Positions 24,068 to 32,413 of a stretch of 62,618 nt of DNA are shown here, piece after piece. Made by a program: the position numbers and the translations under genes. Every line of letters begins with the position of its first letter. Within the stretch, counting starts at the first letter, position 1. This DNA is from an uncultured Bacilli bacterium (GTDB lineage: Bacteria; Bacillota_I; Bacilli_A; RF39; UBA660): positions 1 to 62,618 of the forward strand of contig CAKOYE010000002.1 of the NCBI GenBank assembly GCA_934130485.1, read 5' to 3'. Under the pieces are notes generated by a model, which saw nothing but the letters and a program-made list of their open reading frames with translations, was not told where the DNA came from and searched no databases.

Positions 24068-25045
24068 TTATATAGATTCAATATCAAAAGCATAATCATA
24101 ACTAATTTTATCAAAAAATTCTGGAGACATAAACGCTTTCTCTTTATGAGAAAAATCTACTATATCTTTTGAACCAAATTTTTTAAATTTTTCTTTAACT
24201 TGTTTCAAAATTTTTAATTCTTCTTCATCAAATATTGACGGATCAAATTCTTTATTTGCACTTATATTATGGCTTTCATATTGATTATTATATTCTATTT
24301 TATACTCAATCAAGTTTTCTTTTGAACATTCATTTAAAATAGATTCAAATTGATCTGGAACTGGCCCAAATTGTAATTTTGCATACTCTAGTCCTGTTAT
24401 TGATTTGCACGTATTTTTATAATACAAAAAATCAGTATAGAACATTTCCTTTAATAATTTTGTTTTTAATACAGTTTGATTTGCAAAATATAGAATCATG
24501 TTATAAATTTTTTCTTTTGAGAGTTTTGAATATCCGTTATACTCATTTGGAATATATTCACTATCGAAAATCAATTGTTTAGTATTATTTGGTAAAAAAG
24601 CAGCTATTTTTTCATTTATTTTATTAAATTCTTTTTCAGTAAATTGTTCTTTGTTTGCATCAATTATTGTTTTTATAGTTTCTGGCTTTGATAACAAACT
24701 TCTTAATATTATTAAATAACTATCGTTTGGAATTGATTTACCTTTTTCATAACTTATCAGTGTTTTTTTTGCACACCCTATTATTTTAGCAAATAATTCT
24801 TGTGATAAATTAAATCTATTTCTTAAATCTACAATCTCTTCTTTTGTAATTCCATACTCCTCATTATATTTATGAATTGCAATCTCAGACGCTCTATTAT
24901 CTAAATCAGAATCATATACTAAGCTATTACATGATTTACAAAAACGTCTTTTTGCAATAAATGAAATATTCTTACCTTTAATATTATAATTATGCTCATA
25001 ATCTTTTATATAAGTTTCTTGACTTTTACAAATATCACATCTCAT
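24068..25045 (-). CDS. Panacea-type antitoxin with zinc ribbon and HTH
   Basis: 325 residues from ATG 25045 (MRCDICKS), behind AAGGAGAGTG. Zinc ribbon CDICKS...RFCKSCNSLVY (about 1-45) and XRE-type HTH (about 65-125: LRNRFNLSQELFAKIIGCAKKTLISYEKG in parts) as in MqsA/YgiT antitoxins. The C-terminal 150 residues (KLSKEKIYNMILYFANQ, LKLLKEMFYTDFLYYK, KLQFGPVPDQFESILNE) match the Panacea/DUF4065 domain, known to neutralise many unrelated toxins. It starts 13 nt after the toxin stop. The HTH probably represses the operon at the palindrome 25466-25481. Confidence 0.8.
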   Translation of the reverse strand: MRCDICKSQETYIKDYEHNYNIKGKNISFIAKRRFCKSCNSLVYDSDLDNRASEIAIHKYNEEYGITKEEIVDLRNRFNLSQELFAKIIGCAKKTLISYEKGKSIPNDSYLIILRSLLSKPETIKTIIDANKEQFTEKEFNKINEKIAAFLPNNTKQLIFDSEYIPNEYNGYSKLSKEKIYNMILYFANQTVLKTKLLKEMFYTDFLYYKNTCKSITGLEYAKLQFGPVPDQFESILNECSKENLIEYKIEYNNQYESHNISANKEFDPSIFDEEELKILKQVKEKFKKFGSKDIVDFSHKEKAFMSPEFFDKISYDYAFDIESI

Positions 25046-25058
25046 AATCACACTCTCC

Positions 25059-25415
25059 TTAATTGTGATCAATATGGAAAGATAAACATACTGTTGCGTC
25101 ATTATTATTATATTCTTCTATTTTTATCTTTATATACACTTTACACCCATTTATCATTTTTTTGAATGTAAGCGCATCATCTGAACGTTTTGCATAAAAT
25201 GGTTTATAATCATGTACATAATTTTGAGCAGATAAAGTAAGTATCTCACTCCAAGCCATTTCTTCAGTTATTCCAATATCTAATAATTCTTGGATATAAT
25301 CACGATCTTTTCGACTAGCGAATCTTTTATATCCTTGATTGATTAATTTTTTCATTCTTGATAATTGTTTTAATTGTTCGCTCATCATCATCATCATTAA
25401 GCTGTCACCACTCAT
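25059..25415 (-). CDS. MqsR-like toxin of the toxin-antitoxin pair
   Basis: 118 residues from ATG 25415; five consecutive Met codons (25383-25397) offer alternative starts. The body DRDYIQELLDIGITEEMAW, EILTLSAQNY, DDALTFKKMINGCKVYIKIKI and VCLSFHID resembles the MqsR-like RelE-fold mRNA interferase layout (KKxIxGxxVYIKLKI...CxSFHxD). First gene of the pair, toxin before antitoxin as in mqsRA. Family assignment is by pattern; catalytic residues are not certain. Confidence 0.65.
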   Translation of the reverse strand: MSGDSLMMMMMSEQLKQLSRMKKLINQGYKRFASRKDRDYIQELLDIGITEEMAWSEILTLSAQNYVHDYKPFYAKRSDDALTFKKMINGCKVYIKIKIEEYNNNDATVCLSFHIDHN

Positions 25416-25463
25416 TTCTAATTACGCAATTCTCTTTTCCATTTAATCCTTTCATTCATTTAA

Positions 25464-25492
25464 ATGGTAACATATGTAACCTATTTTGTCAA
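25464..25492 (-). promoter_or_regulatory. Toxin-antitoxin promoter with palindromic operator
   Basis: Minus strand TTGACA (25492-25487), 17-bp spacer, TACCAT (25469-25464). Palindrome GGTAACATATGTAACC (25466-25481, 14 of 16 symmetrical) overlaps the -10 box and spacer, a likely autoregulatory site for the antitoxin HTH. Confidence 0.65.
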
Positions 25493-25527
25493 TATACTTT
25501 AAATACATTTTCTGATTTTTAGAAAAT

Positions 25528-25547
25528 GGTACCTAATTGGTACCTAA
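25528..25547 (+). repeat. Sub-terminal GGTACCTAA pair, right end
   Basis: Copies start at 25528 and 25539, same period and orientation as the pair at 14385-14404. Confidence 0.6.
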
Positions 25548-25594
25548 TCCTATTTTTAGATAATTATCAAATCAGGAAAACCTTTATATTCCCT

Positions 25595-25697
25595 ACAAAA
25601 AATGAGAGCGACATAAGTTAATCGCTCTCTTCAGGGGGTTTGGTTATACTCTCACATTAAAAACCGTAAGAGCAATCGCGTGAACTACTATCACGCT
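25595..25697 (-). ncRNA. Small RNA hosting the island attachment site
   Basis: Begins about 7 nt after the -10 box. Three stems in order: GCGTGA/TCACGC (25696-25691 with 25683-25678), CTCTTAC/GTGAGAG (25672-25666 with 25655-25649), then the C-rich linker ACCAAACCCCCTGAAG and a terminator GAGAGCGA/TCGCTCTC with T run (about 25622-25596). No open frame. The attR repeat occupies the linker and the 5' arm of the terminator. The C-rich linker could pair with Shine-Dalgarno sequences, as in other Bacillota small RNAs (inference). Confidence 0.6.
25623..25638 (+). repeat. Right attachment-site repeat (attR)
   Basis: CGCTCTCTTCAGGGGG, one mismatch to 14264-14279. Confidence 0.65.
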
Positions 25698-25703
25698 ATA
25701 GTA

Positions 25704-25732
25704 ATAATACACTAAAAATCATTAAAAGTCAA
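25704..25732 (-). promoter_or_regulatory. Promoter of the small RNA at 25697
   Basis: Minus strand TTGACT (25732-25727), 17-bp spacer, TATTAT (25709-25704), just after the recG stop. Confidence 0.7.
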
Positions 25733-25745
25733 CTTTATAATTTTA

Positions 25746-27743
25746 TTAATCAAGTCCATTAGAACTATATAGTAATTCTTTTAATTTATTTGTTTTTATA
25801 TCAGAATATAAATCAATATTTTTTAAATATTCATCACTATCACTTTTTGCCCTTAGCAAAATATCATAATCATTTTTAATATTTGCCAATTTAAAATTCA
25901 TATCACCACTTTGTCTAACACCAAATAAGTCACCACTACCACGGAGTTTAAAATCCTCCTCACTGATTTTAAATCCGTCATTAGTTTCAGTTAAAATTTT
26001 TAATCTTTCTGTATTCTTATTACTAATTAAAATACAATATGATTGTAAACTATTTCTTCCCACTCTACCACGAAGTTGATGAATAGCTGACAACCCAAAT
26101 CTATAACTATCAAAAATAACCATCATAGTTGCATTTTTTACATCTACTCCAACTTCAATTACAGTAGTACTAACTAAAATTTGAACAATATTTTTTTCAA
26201 ATTTTTCCATTACTTCTTCTTTTTCCTGTGCAGTCATTTTTCCATGTAACATACCAACATTATATATTTTACCAAAAGCCTTATTCATTTTTTCATACAA
26301 TTCATTAATATTTTCTAAACTAATTTTATCACTTTCTTCAATTAGAGGCGCTATCACATATACTTGATGACCATCTTTTAATTGTTCATACATCATATTT
26401 AAAACTTCTTTTATTTGATTATCATTTTTTAAATATGTAATAATTTCTTTTCTACCAGATGGTAATGTTTTTATACTTGAGATATCCATATCACCATATA
26501 TAGTAAGTGCGTATGTTCTTGGAATTGGTGTTGCACTCATATATAAAACATCAGGAACAAATCCTTTGTTTTTTAAACTTGCTCGTTGATTAACGCCAAA
26601 TCTATGCTGTTCATCAGTAATAACTAATCCTAGATTATTATATTTTACATCATCTGTAAATAAGGCATGTGTACCTATAACTACATCAATTTCACCATTT
26701 TGTAATTTTTCATAAATTATTTTTTTATCTTTTGATTTTAGTTTTCCAGTAAGTAAAGATACATTAATATTGTATTTTTCAAATAGCTTTTTAACATTTT
26801 CAAAATGTTGAGTAGCTAATATTTCAGTTGGTGCCATTAAAGCACTTTGATATCCACCTAAGTAATTTATATACATAGAAATTATTGCTAATATAGTTTT
26901 ACCACTTCCAACATCACCTTGTATAAGTCTATTCATTCTTTTTTCACTAATTAAATCATTATATATTTCATCAACGCATTTTTCTTGATCAGGTGTTAGT
27001 TTAAAGCTTAGATTTGAAATAAATTCATTAATCTTATTTTTATCTACAATTCTTTTTAACCCAAATTGAAAATTATTTTTTAGTTTTAAGTAATTAATCT
27101 TTAACATAAACAAAAATAATTCTTCATACTTAAGTCTATATAAGGCACGCTTTAACGCATCAATATTATTGGGTATATGGCATATTTTAATCGCATCATT
27201 TTTATTTATTAAATTATATTTTTTTATATATTCATCGGGTACATAATCAAATATAAAAATATTATTTTTTAATGATTCCAAAATATAACTATGTATTTTA
27301 TTAGAACTAATGCTATAATTTGCGTGATATATTGGTTCAATTTGTGGAGTGTCAGGTAATTTACAAAATTTTATGTCACTAGCTATTATAGTATTATGCT
27401 TCAAATCAAATTTTCCTATAATGGTTATATCTCCACCTACCAAAATATTCTTTTTTAAAAAGCCTCGATTATATATAATAACTGTGATAATTTTATTTCC
27501 AATATTAATTTTAAATGTCATTTTATCACGTCTTTTTCCAAAGAAAAAAACAGTTGGAATACTATAAACAGTTCCATCTAATACTACATTATCACCATTC
27601 TGTATTAAAGATAAATCACTTCTTTTTAAAATATTATATCTAAAAGGATAATATGAAATCAAAGATTCCATATCATATATTCCTAATTTGTTTAAATATG
27701 TAATAGTTTTTGGACCAATACCACTAATTTTATCTAATTCCAT
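25746..27743 (-). CDS. recG: ATP-dependent DNA helicase RecG
   Basis: 665 residues from ATG 27743 (MELDKISGIG) with TAGGTGG upstream. It remodels stalled replication forks and Holliday junctions. N-terminal HhH-like start (GIGPKTITYLNKLGI), wedge OB domain (about 60-150), helicase domain with Walker A GDVGSGKT, DEQHRFGVNQR (RecG/Mfd-type DEAD motif), SATPIPRT, and C-terminal helicase lobe with STTVIEVGVDV and HQLRGRVGR, then KLRGSGDLFGVRQSG (TRG-type region). Length is normal. Downstream on the same strand is the small RNA that hosts the island. Confidence 0.95.
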   Translation of the reverse strand: MELDKISGIGPKTITYLNKLGIYDMESLISYYPFRYNILKRSDLSLIQNGDNVVLDGTVYSIPTVFFFGKRRDKMTFKINIGNKIITVIIYNRGFLKKNILVGGDITIIGKFDLKHNTIIASDIKFCKLPDTPQIEPIYHANYSISSNKIHSYILESLKNNIFIFDYVPDEYIKKYNLINKNDAIKICHIPNNIDALKRALYRLKYEELFLFMLKINYLKLKNNFQFGLKRIVDKNKINEFISNLSFKLTPDQEKCVDEIYNDLISEKRMNRLIQGDVGSGKTILAIISMYINYLGGYQSALMAPTEILATQHFENVKKLFEKYNINVSLLTGKLKSKDKKIIYEKLQNGEIDVVIGTHALFTDDVKYNNLGLVITDEQHRFGVNQRASLKNKGFVPDVLYMSATPIPRTYALTIYGDMDISSIKTLPSGRKEIITYLKNDNQIKEVLNMMYEQLKDGHQVYVIAPLIEESDKISLENINELYEKMNKAFGKIYNVGMLHGKMTAQEKEEVMEKFEKNIVQILVSTTVIEVGVDVKNATMMVIFDSYRFGLSAIHQLRGRVGRNSLQSYCILISNKNTERLKILTETNDGFKISEEDFKLRGSGDLFGVRQSGDMNFKLANIKNDYDILLRAKSDSDEYLKNIDLYSDIKTNKLKELLYSSNGLD

Positions 27744-27834
27744 ATATCCACCTACAATCATTTATATTTTAGCAAACTTTTGTTCGATAATCAATATTTT
27801 TTAAAATTATTTAATTTTTTTATCAAAAAAATAT

Positions 27835-27865
27835 TGACTTTTTTCGCATTTTCGATTAGTATATA
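27835..27865 (+). promoter_or_regulatory. Promoter of the small RNA at 27869
   Basis: TTGACT (27835-27840), 16-bp spacer, TAGTAT (27857-27862), overlapping TATATA at 27860-27865. Confidence 0.6.
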
Positions 27866-27868
27866 CAG

Positions 27869-27962
27869 TACCAATTCGATTTAGACGAATTGGAGCTAGT
27901 ATCACACTAGCCAACCCCTTTTTATTCTTTTTTGGAACTGTTAATCCGGCAGTTCCTTTTTT
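27869..27962 (+). ncRNA. Candidate small RNA upstream of recG
   Basis: About 94 nt, opposite strand to its neighbours. Stem 1 CCAATTCG/CGAATTGG (27871-27878 with 27886-27893), stem 2 GCTAGT/ACTAGC (27895-27900 with 27906-27911), a C- and U-rich linker (CAACCCC then a pyrimidine tract), and a terminator GGAACTG/CAGTTCC (27934-27940 with 27950-27956) followed by six T. No start codon with a ribosome binding site. Layout (two small stems, CCAACCCC linker, terminator) resembles the RNA at 25697-25595. Not recognised as a known riboswitch; no gene follows on this strand. Confidence 0.6.
27934..27962 (+). terminator. Terminator of the small RNA at 27869
   Basis: GGAACTG, 9-nt loop, CAGTTCC and TTTTTT. 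Confidence 0.8.
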
Positions 27963-28025
27963 GTGAAATTAATTAACGTGCTATTTTTAATATACAAAAA
28001 AAGGATATCAAAATCCTTTAATAAT

Positions 28026-28970
28026 TTAATTTTTTTTATTTTTTGTTGTAATAACTTCTTTAGCAATATAAATTGGTCTTTTTTTATTTTCAATATAAGT
28101 ACGAGCTAAATATTCACCAATTATACCTAAAGATAATAACTGAATACCACCTAGTAATAAAGCAATTCCAATTAAGGAAGCATATCCAGGTACATCAATA
28201 CCACAAATAAACGTTTGAACAATCACTATAATAAAGTAAATGAATGAACCGAAAGAAATTAAAAGACCTAATATTGTCGCAATTCTAAGTGGCGTTGTCG
28301 TAAATGAAACAATACCATCAATCGCATATTTAAACAACTTCCAAAATGACCATTTACTTGTTCCGTTCGCCCTTTCAGAAACTTGATATGGCATATAATA
28401 GGTGTTAAACCCTACCCAACTAAATATTCCCTTAGAAAAACGATAATACTCCTGCATACTTAGTATTGCGTCAACCATATTTCTTCTAAACATTCTAAAA
28501 TCGCTTGCACCATTGACAAATTCAACCTCAGAAATTTTGTTTATTAACTTGTAGAACATTCTCTTAAAAGCTGATAAAACTTTACCTTCTTTTCTGACCT
28601 CTTGATAAGCCGCTACACTATCAAAAGAAGGATCATTTTCTAATATTCCAAGCATTTTTAATACAAGAGAAGGATTTTGTTGCATATCGGCATCAATTAT
28701 AGTTACATAATCTCCACTTGACTCTTTTAATCCCGCATACATTGCTGCTTCCTTACCAAAATTTCTAGAAAAATTTACAACCTTAATATTTGCCTCATCT
28801 TTTTCAACTAATTTTTTTAACTCTAATATAGTATTATCTTTTGAACCGTCATTTACAAAAATCATTTCATAAGATATTTTTTTATTATAGAGCATTTTAA
28901 CAATTGTATTATGAATAATTTCGACATTCTTTTCCTCATTATAACAAGGAATTACAATAGATAACTTCAT
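28026..28970 (-). CDS. Membrane GT2 glycosyltransferase (GtrB/DPM1-like)
   Basis: 314 residues. GT-A catalytic domain with LSIVIPCYNEEKNVEII, FVNDGSKDNT, TIIDADMQQNP (DxD) and WVGFNTYYMPYQVSERANGTSKW, then two C-terminal membrane helices (about 230-255 and 265-290). This is the layout of polyprenyl-phosphate sugar transferases (GtrB, CsbB) that load a sugar on undecaprenyl phosphate at the inner face. ATG follows AGGAGG, 9 nt after the DUF6056-like gene, whose product could use the lipid-linked sugar outside. Last gene of the first glycan operon. Confidence 0.88.
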   Translation of the reverse strand: MKLSIVIPCYNEEKNVEIIHNTIVKMLYNKKISYEMIFVNDGSKDNTILELKKLVEKDEANIKVVNFSRNFGKEAAMYAGLKESSGDYVTIIDADMQQNPSLVLKMLGILENDPSFDSVAAYQEVRKEGKVLSAFKRMFYKLINKISEVEFVNGASDFRMFRRNMVDAILSMQEYYRFSKGIFSWVGFNTYYMPYQVSERANGTSKWSFWKLFKYAIDGIVSFTTTPLRIATILGLLISFGSFIYFIIVIVQTFICGIDVPGYASLIGIALLLGGIQLLSLGIIGEYLARTYIENKKRPIYIAKEVITTKNKKN

Positions 28971-28979
28971 TTTAACCTC

Positions 28980-30467
28980 CTAATCACTGATAGAATCTAA
29001 ATAAACTAATTTAACACTTTTTTCTGCTGGTATATTATAATACTCTTTAAATGTAAACATATGCCAATCATTCCAAGCATTAGCATTCCATAAATAAAAT
29101 TCCGGCAAAATTATAATTTCAATTTCAGATTTATTTTCACTCAACTGTTTTTTTATGTATTCTTCACGTTTTAAATCCAAATTATAACAATATATATAAT
29201 GCTTAATAAATAAACCCATTAAAGTAATACAAAATAAGCCACTTATAATTAGAATTTTATTATTACAAAATAATTTAATATTTAAATTATCTAAAAGTAT
29301 TATAACACAAATATAAAGCATTATGGTAGATAAAAAAGAAGTTCTTCCTCCTGCAAGTGGAGAAATTAACATAGCAGCATTATTTATAAGTGCGATTAAG
29401 AAGAAAAATAAAATTTTATAATTATCATTTTTATTAAATTTTATTACAAAATAAATTAAAAGTACTAAAAATAAAACCCAATAAATAAATATAAAAATAG
29501 AAGAACAATCAATAAAAACCATTAATCTATTTATATATCTATCAAATATAACATAATAAGTATTTGCTAATACAGTTATTAAAGGAATAACACTTACAAA
29601 TAGCATTAGTAAAATTTTCTTTATACCTTTATAATTTTTAAAAATATTATATATTAAATAAACTAATACTAAACAAATAAAGAAACTATTTTTTATAAAC
29701 ACATAATTCATTTGTCTTGGAAATGATATAAGTAGTTTTGAAAATAAACTGAGTGATGAAAAAGATTCCATATCATCAATTCTATTTTTCGTACCAGGAC
29801 TATTTAACATCAAGTATAAACCTATCATAGAACTTAATAAAGAAAATATTAAAGGATAATTAATTTTTTTATATTTTTTATAATCATATATCAAAATTAA
29901 TATAATCGTTGTAATAATACCAACACTTACATTTTCAACAAACATACTAAATACAAAACTTAAAATTGGTAAAACAATTAACCAAATTTTATTATATTTA
30001 AAATTAGTGTTTTTTTCTTCAAATATGTCTCTATTTATATAAATAATAAATATCATAAATAAAAAAGGAATAAAATAAGTAGTATTTCCTGTTATCCAGA
30101 CATATATTTGTGAAAAAGTTTCTCTATCAACCAATAATAAACAAAGAAATGTGAGTAAAAACATAAAAATTTTATTACTTTTAATTGATACTTTAGTCAT
30201 AAAATAATATAAAAATACCATTCCAAAAGCATTTATAATAACCCAAAGTGGCTTATAATAATTAAACAAAAATACAAAAATTCTACTAAAAAATCTTCCT
30301 TCAAATGAATTATAATTAAAAATTGCAGATTGAATTATAAATTTTAAATTACCATTATGATTAATTAAATTATTCCAGTCGTCACCTGTATAAGGAATCA
30401 AAAAACCAATACTCAAAAAAAATACAAAAATTATTAATAATATAATTTTTAAATACTTCTTATTCAT
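28980..30467 (-). CDS. Polytopic membrane protein, DUF6056/GtrC-like
   Basis: 495 residues with about eleven membrane helices and an external loop near the N-terminus, IPYTGDDWNNLINHNG (Asp-Asp typical of GT-C enzymes), then EGRFFSRIFVFLFNYY. The C-terminal 80 residues are outside the membrane. Pattern matches DUF6056-type proteins that pair with GtrB-like GT2s, probably transferring lipid-linked sugar on the outer face. Its ATG overlaps the PssE stop (ATGA). A second such protein is encoded at 30962-32413. Confidence 0.7.
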   Translation of the reverse strand: MNKKYLKIILLIIFVFFLSIGFLIPYTGDDWNNLINHNGNLKFIIQSAIFNYNSFEGRFFSRIFVFLFNYYKPLWVIINAFGMVFLYYFMTKVSIKSNKIFMFLLTFLCLLLVDRETFSQIYVWITGNTTYFIPFLFMIFIIYINRDIFEEKNTNFKYNKIWLIVLPILSFVFSMFVENVSVGIITTIILILIYDYKKYKKINYPLIFSLLSSMIGLYLMLNSPGTKNRIDDMESFSSLSLFSKLLISFPRQMNYVFIKNSFFICLVLVYLIYNIFKNYKGIKKILLMLFVSVIPLITVLANTYYVIFDRYINRLMVFIDCSSIFIFIYWVLFLVLLIYFVIKFNKNDNYKILFFFLIALINNAAMLISPLAGGRTSFLSTIMLYICVIILLDNLNIKLFCNNKILIISGLFCITLMGLFIKHYIYCYNLDLKREEYIKKQLSENKSEIEIIILPEFYLWNANAWNDWHMFTFKEYYNIPAEKSVKLVYLDSISD

Positions 30468-30943
30468 AAATTTTCAATGCACTCTACTATTGTATTTCTA
30501 AAATTTTCAACATTACTTTTATATTTTTTAGGTTCAAAATTAACAGATTTTTCTATTAAATCACCAAGTAAATCAAAATTATCTAGTTTCATTATATAAC
30601 CGCTTGCTGAAAAATTATCAATTATTTGTAATTGATGGTCATTAATATGCTCTTTATACTTTTTTAATCTTGCAGCAGCAATTACTTTTTTATTATTTTT
30701 AAGTCCTGCTATAATACTTCCAACACCACCATGAGTAATTAATAAATCACATTGTTTTATAAGTTTATCAAAATCGTCCATCGGAATTAAGTCGAAAATT
30801 TCCATATCTTTAGATTCAAATTTAGTGCAACCAGCTTGTACTACTACTTTATCTTTAATTATACCTAAATCGATTTGTTTTTGAATTGCGATAAGCAATC
30901 TTGAAAAAGATTTATCTTGAGTACCTAATGTAACTAAAATCAT
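30464..30943 (-). CDS. PssE-like (Alg13-type) glycosyltransferase subunit
   Basis: 159 residues. ILVTLGTQDKSFSRLL at the N-terminus, and LLITHGGVGSIIAGLKNNKKVIAAAR, the GT28 C-terminal sugar-nucleotide site (in parts THGGVGSI, NNKKVIAAAR), then HINDHQLQI. These are the signatures of EpsF/Cps14G/PssE, the catalytic partner of the membrane-associated PssD. Works at the inner membrane face, adding the second sugar in exopolysaccharide repeat assembly. AGGAGG ribosome site. Unusually separated from its PssD partner by a membrane-protein gene. Confidence 0.85.
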   Translation of the reverse strand: MILVTLGTQDKSFSRLLIAIQKQIDLGIIKDKVVVQAGCTKFESKDMEIFDLIPMDDFDKLIKQCDLLITHGGVGSIIAGLKNNKKVIAAARLKKYKEHINDHQLQIIDNFSASGYIMKLDNFDLLGDLIEKSVNFEPKKYKSNVENFRNTIVECIENL

Positions 30944-30961
30944 AATTCAATCCTCCTAAAA

Positions 30962-32413
30962 TTATTTAAAAATAATATTTGTATTTTCATCTAAATCATA
31001 ATAATCTAAAAAATATTTATATGTGAACCAATCTTTAGTAGGTTCATTTATATCAATATGATAGTTGCCATATTTTTCTGGTATTTTAGTTAATATTAAA
31101 TCACCATTACGAGTATTTTTATATTCTTCAATTTCTTTTAATCTTTCAGAATAATAATTGCCTATTTTAGTATATACATAGATTTCATTACCACATAAAG
31201 TTAAAAATGGTAATAAAATTATTATAATAAATATACGGTTTTCCTTAAATTTATTTAATATGTCTAAATAATTTAGAGTATATACAAAATAAAAAATCAT
31301 ATATAAATAAAAGTAATAATTTGGTCTTGCCGCATAATACAATGGTGTTAAAATATTAAAAAATATAACAGCGTACATAGCTAAACTAAGATTTAAAAAT
31401 TCTGTTTTATTATTTTTGATATGACAATAAAATTCACCATTAACTAATAATAAAGTAAGGGTAAAATATAACCAATTATTATTAACAAAGTAAATCAAAA
31501 CTATATTAATAATTATAATTAAAATAGAAATATTTGAATATTTTGTGTTTAATTTACGTAAATTAGCAATAACCGAGAAAATAAATATATATGGTAAAAT
31601 ATTATATATATTAGTTAAATTAAATAGATTTTTAGAAACAACCGGTATTGAAGTTAAAAGTTTTTGAATTAAACTTAAACTACTCCATCCCTCATCACTT
31701 CCCATTCTTAATGCTGTTGAAGGAGATAAAAGTAAAACTAAACTTCCTAAAAATCCTAAAAAATAAATAAAATACGAATAATCAATTTTTTTATTTTTTA
31801 TAATTGATAATACAAAGTTGCAAATTACAAAGCAAATTGTAAATACCATCGTACATTCACAAATGGCGCACAATATCGCAATAATAATAGTATTTACTAT
31901 TTTATATTTACAAAATCCGTATTTATAAAACAAATATAAAATAATTGACAAAAATGTAAATACCCACACATAATTAATAGATCCTGCTACCCAATATATG
32001 ACCCATTTATAATTTATCATTAAAAGAAAACAACTTATAAATATAATTACTGATAAAAAATTATTAAAATTTTTAGTTTTTAATTTTATAATTTTAAGTA
32101 ACATTACTATACTAATTACTATCATTAAAGAATTTAAAATAGACCATAAACTTTTACCAAATATTAAAACACTTTGTAATATACAATGAACAAAAAATCT
32201 AGCATTCAAATTTTTATAATCGGCAAGTTGATTCGCTAGTACTTGTCCTAAACTAGTAATTCTATCGCTTCCCCTATAAAGAAAAGAATAAGGTAAGTCA
32301 TCATTAGCAACAAAAGTATTAAAATGTGTATATACTAAAATTAAAAATAAAAAAAAGGCAACAATGTAAATACTTTTATTTTCTCTAACTTCTTTCTTAA
32401 TAAAATTTATCAT
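30962..32413 (-). CDS. Second polytopic DUF6056-like membrane protein
   Basis: 483 residues from ATG 32413, which overlaps the PssD stop (TAATG) and has GGAGGATGG upstream; a start 12 nt earlier is possible. About eleven membrane helices; after the first comes VANDDLPYSFLYRGSDRI (Asp-Asp external loop) and NARFFVHCI, as in the protein at 28980-30467. The last 70 residues are soluble. Probably another GT-C-type sugar transferase for the same glycan. Confidence 0.68.
   Translation of the reverse strand: MINFIKKEVRENKSIYIVAFFLFLILVYTHFNTFVANDDLPYSFLYRGSDRITSLGQVLANQLADYKNLNARFFVHCILQSVLIFGKSLWSILNSLMIVISIVMLLKIIKLKTKNFNNFLSVIIFISCFLLMINYKWVIYWVAGSINYVWVFTFLSIILYLFYKYGFCKYKIVNTIIIAILCAICECTMVFTICFVICNFVLSIIKNKKIDYSYFIYFLGFLGSLVLLLSPSTALRMGSDEGWSSLSLIQKLLTSIPVVSKNLFNLTNIYNILPYIFIFSVIANLRKLNTKYSNISILIIIINIVLIYFVNNNWLYFTLTLLLVNGEFYCHIKNNKTEFLNLSLAMYAVIFFNILTPLYYAARPNYYFYLYMIFYFVYTLNYLDILNKFKENRIFIIIILLPFLTLCGNEIYVYTKIGNYYSERLKEIEEYKNTRNGDLILTKIPEKYGNYHIDINEPTKDWFTYKYFLDYYDLDENTNIIFK

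Larger units (their letters stand above)
14264..25638. mobile_element. Integrative genomic island carrying defence genes
   Basis: About 11.4 kb between two 16-bp direct repeats (14264-14279 and 25623-25638). Contents: tyrosine integrase, Xis-like HTH protein, repeat-rich control region, toxin-antitoxin pair, OB-fold protein, a six-gene methylase/nuclease/GHKL cluster, small basic protein, candidate small RNA. Paired GGTACCTAA repeats lie just inside each end. No relaxase, coupling protein, replication initiator, terminase or capsid gene is seen, so it is not self-conjugative and not a complete prophage; it may be mobilised in trans. Confidence 0.75.

Noticed and set aside
14264..25638. Complete prophage or conjugative element
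   Set aside because: No capsid, terminase, tail, lysis, relaxase, VirB4 or coupling-protein gene is present.
27869..27962. Riboswitch controlling a downstream gene
   Set aside because: It ends in a terminator and the next gene in that direction is on the opposite strand, so a free-standing RNA is more likely.
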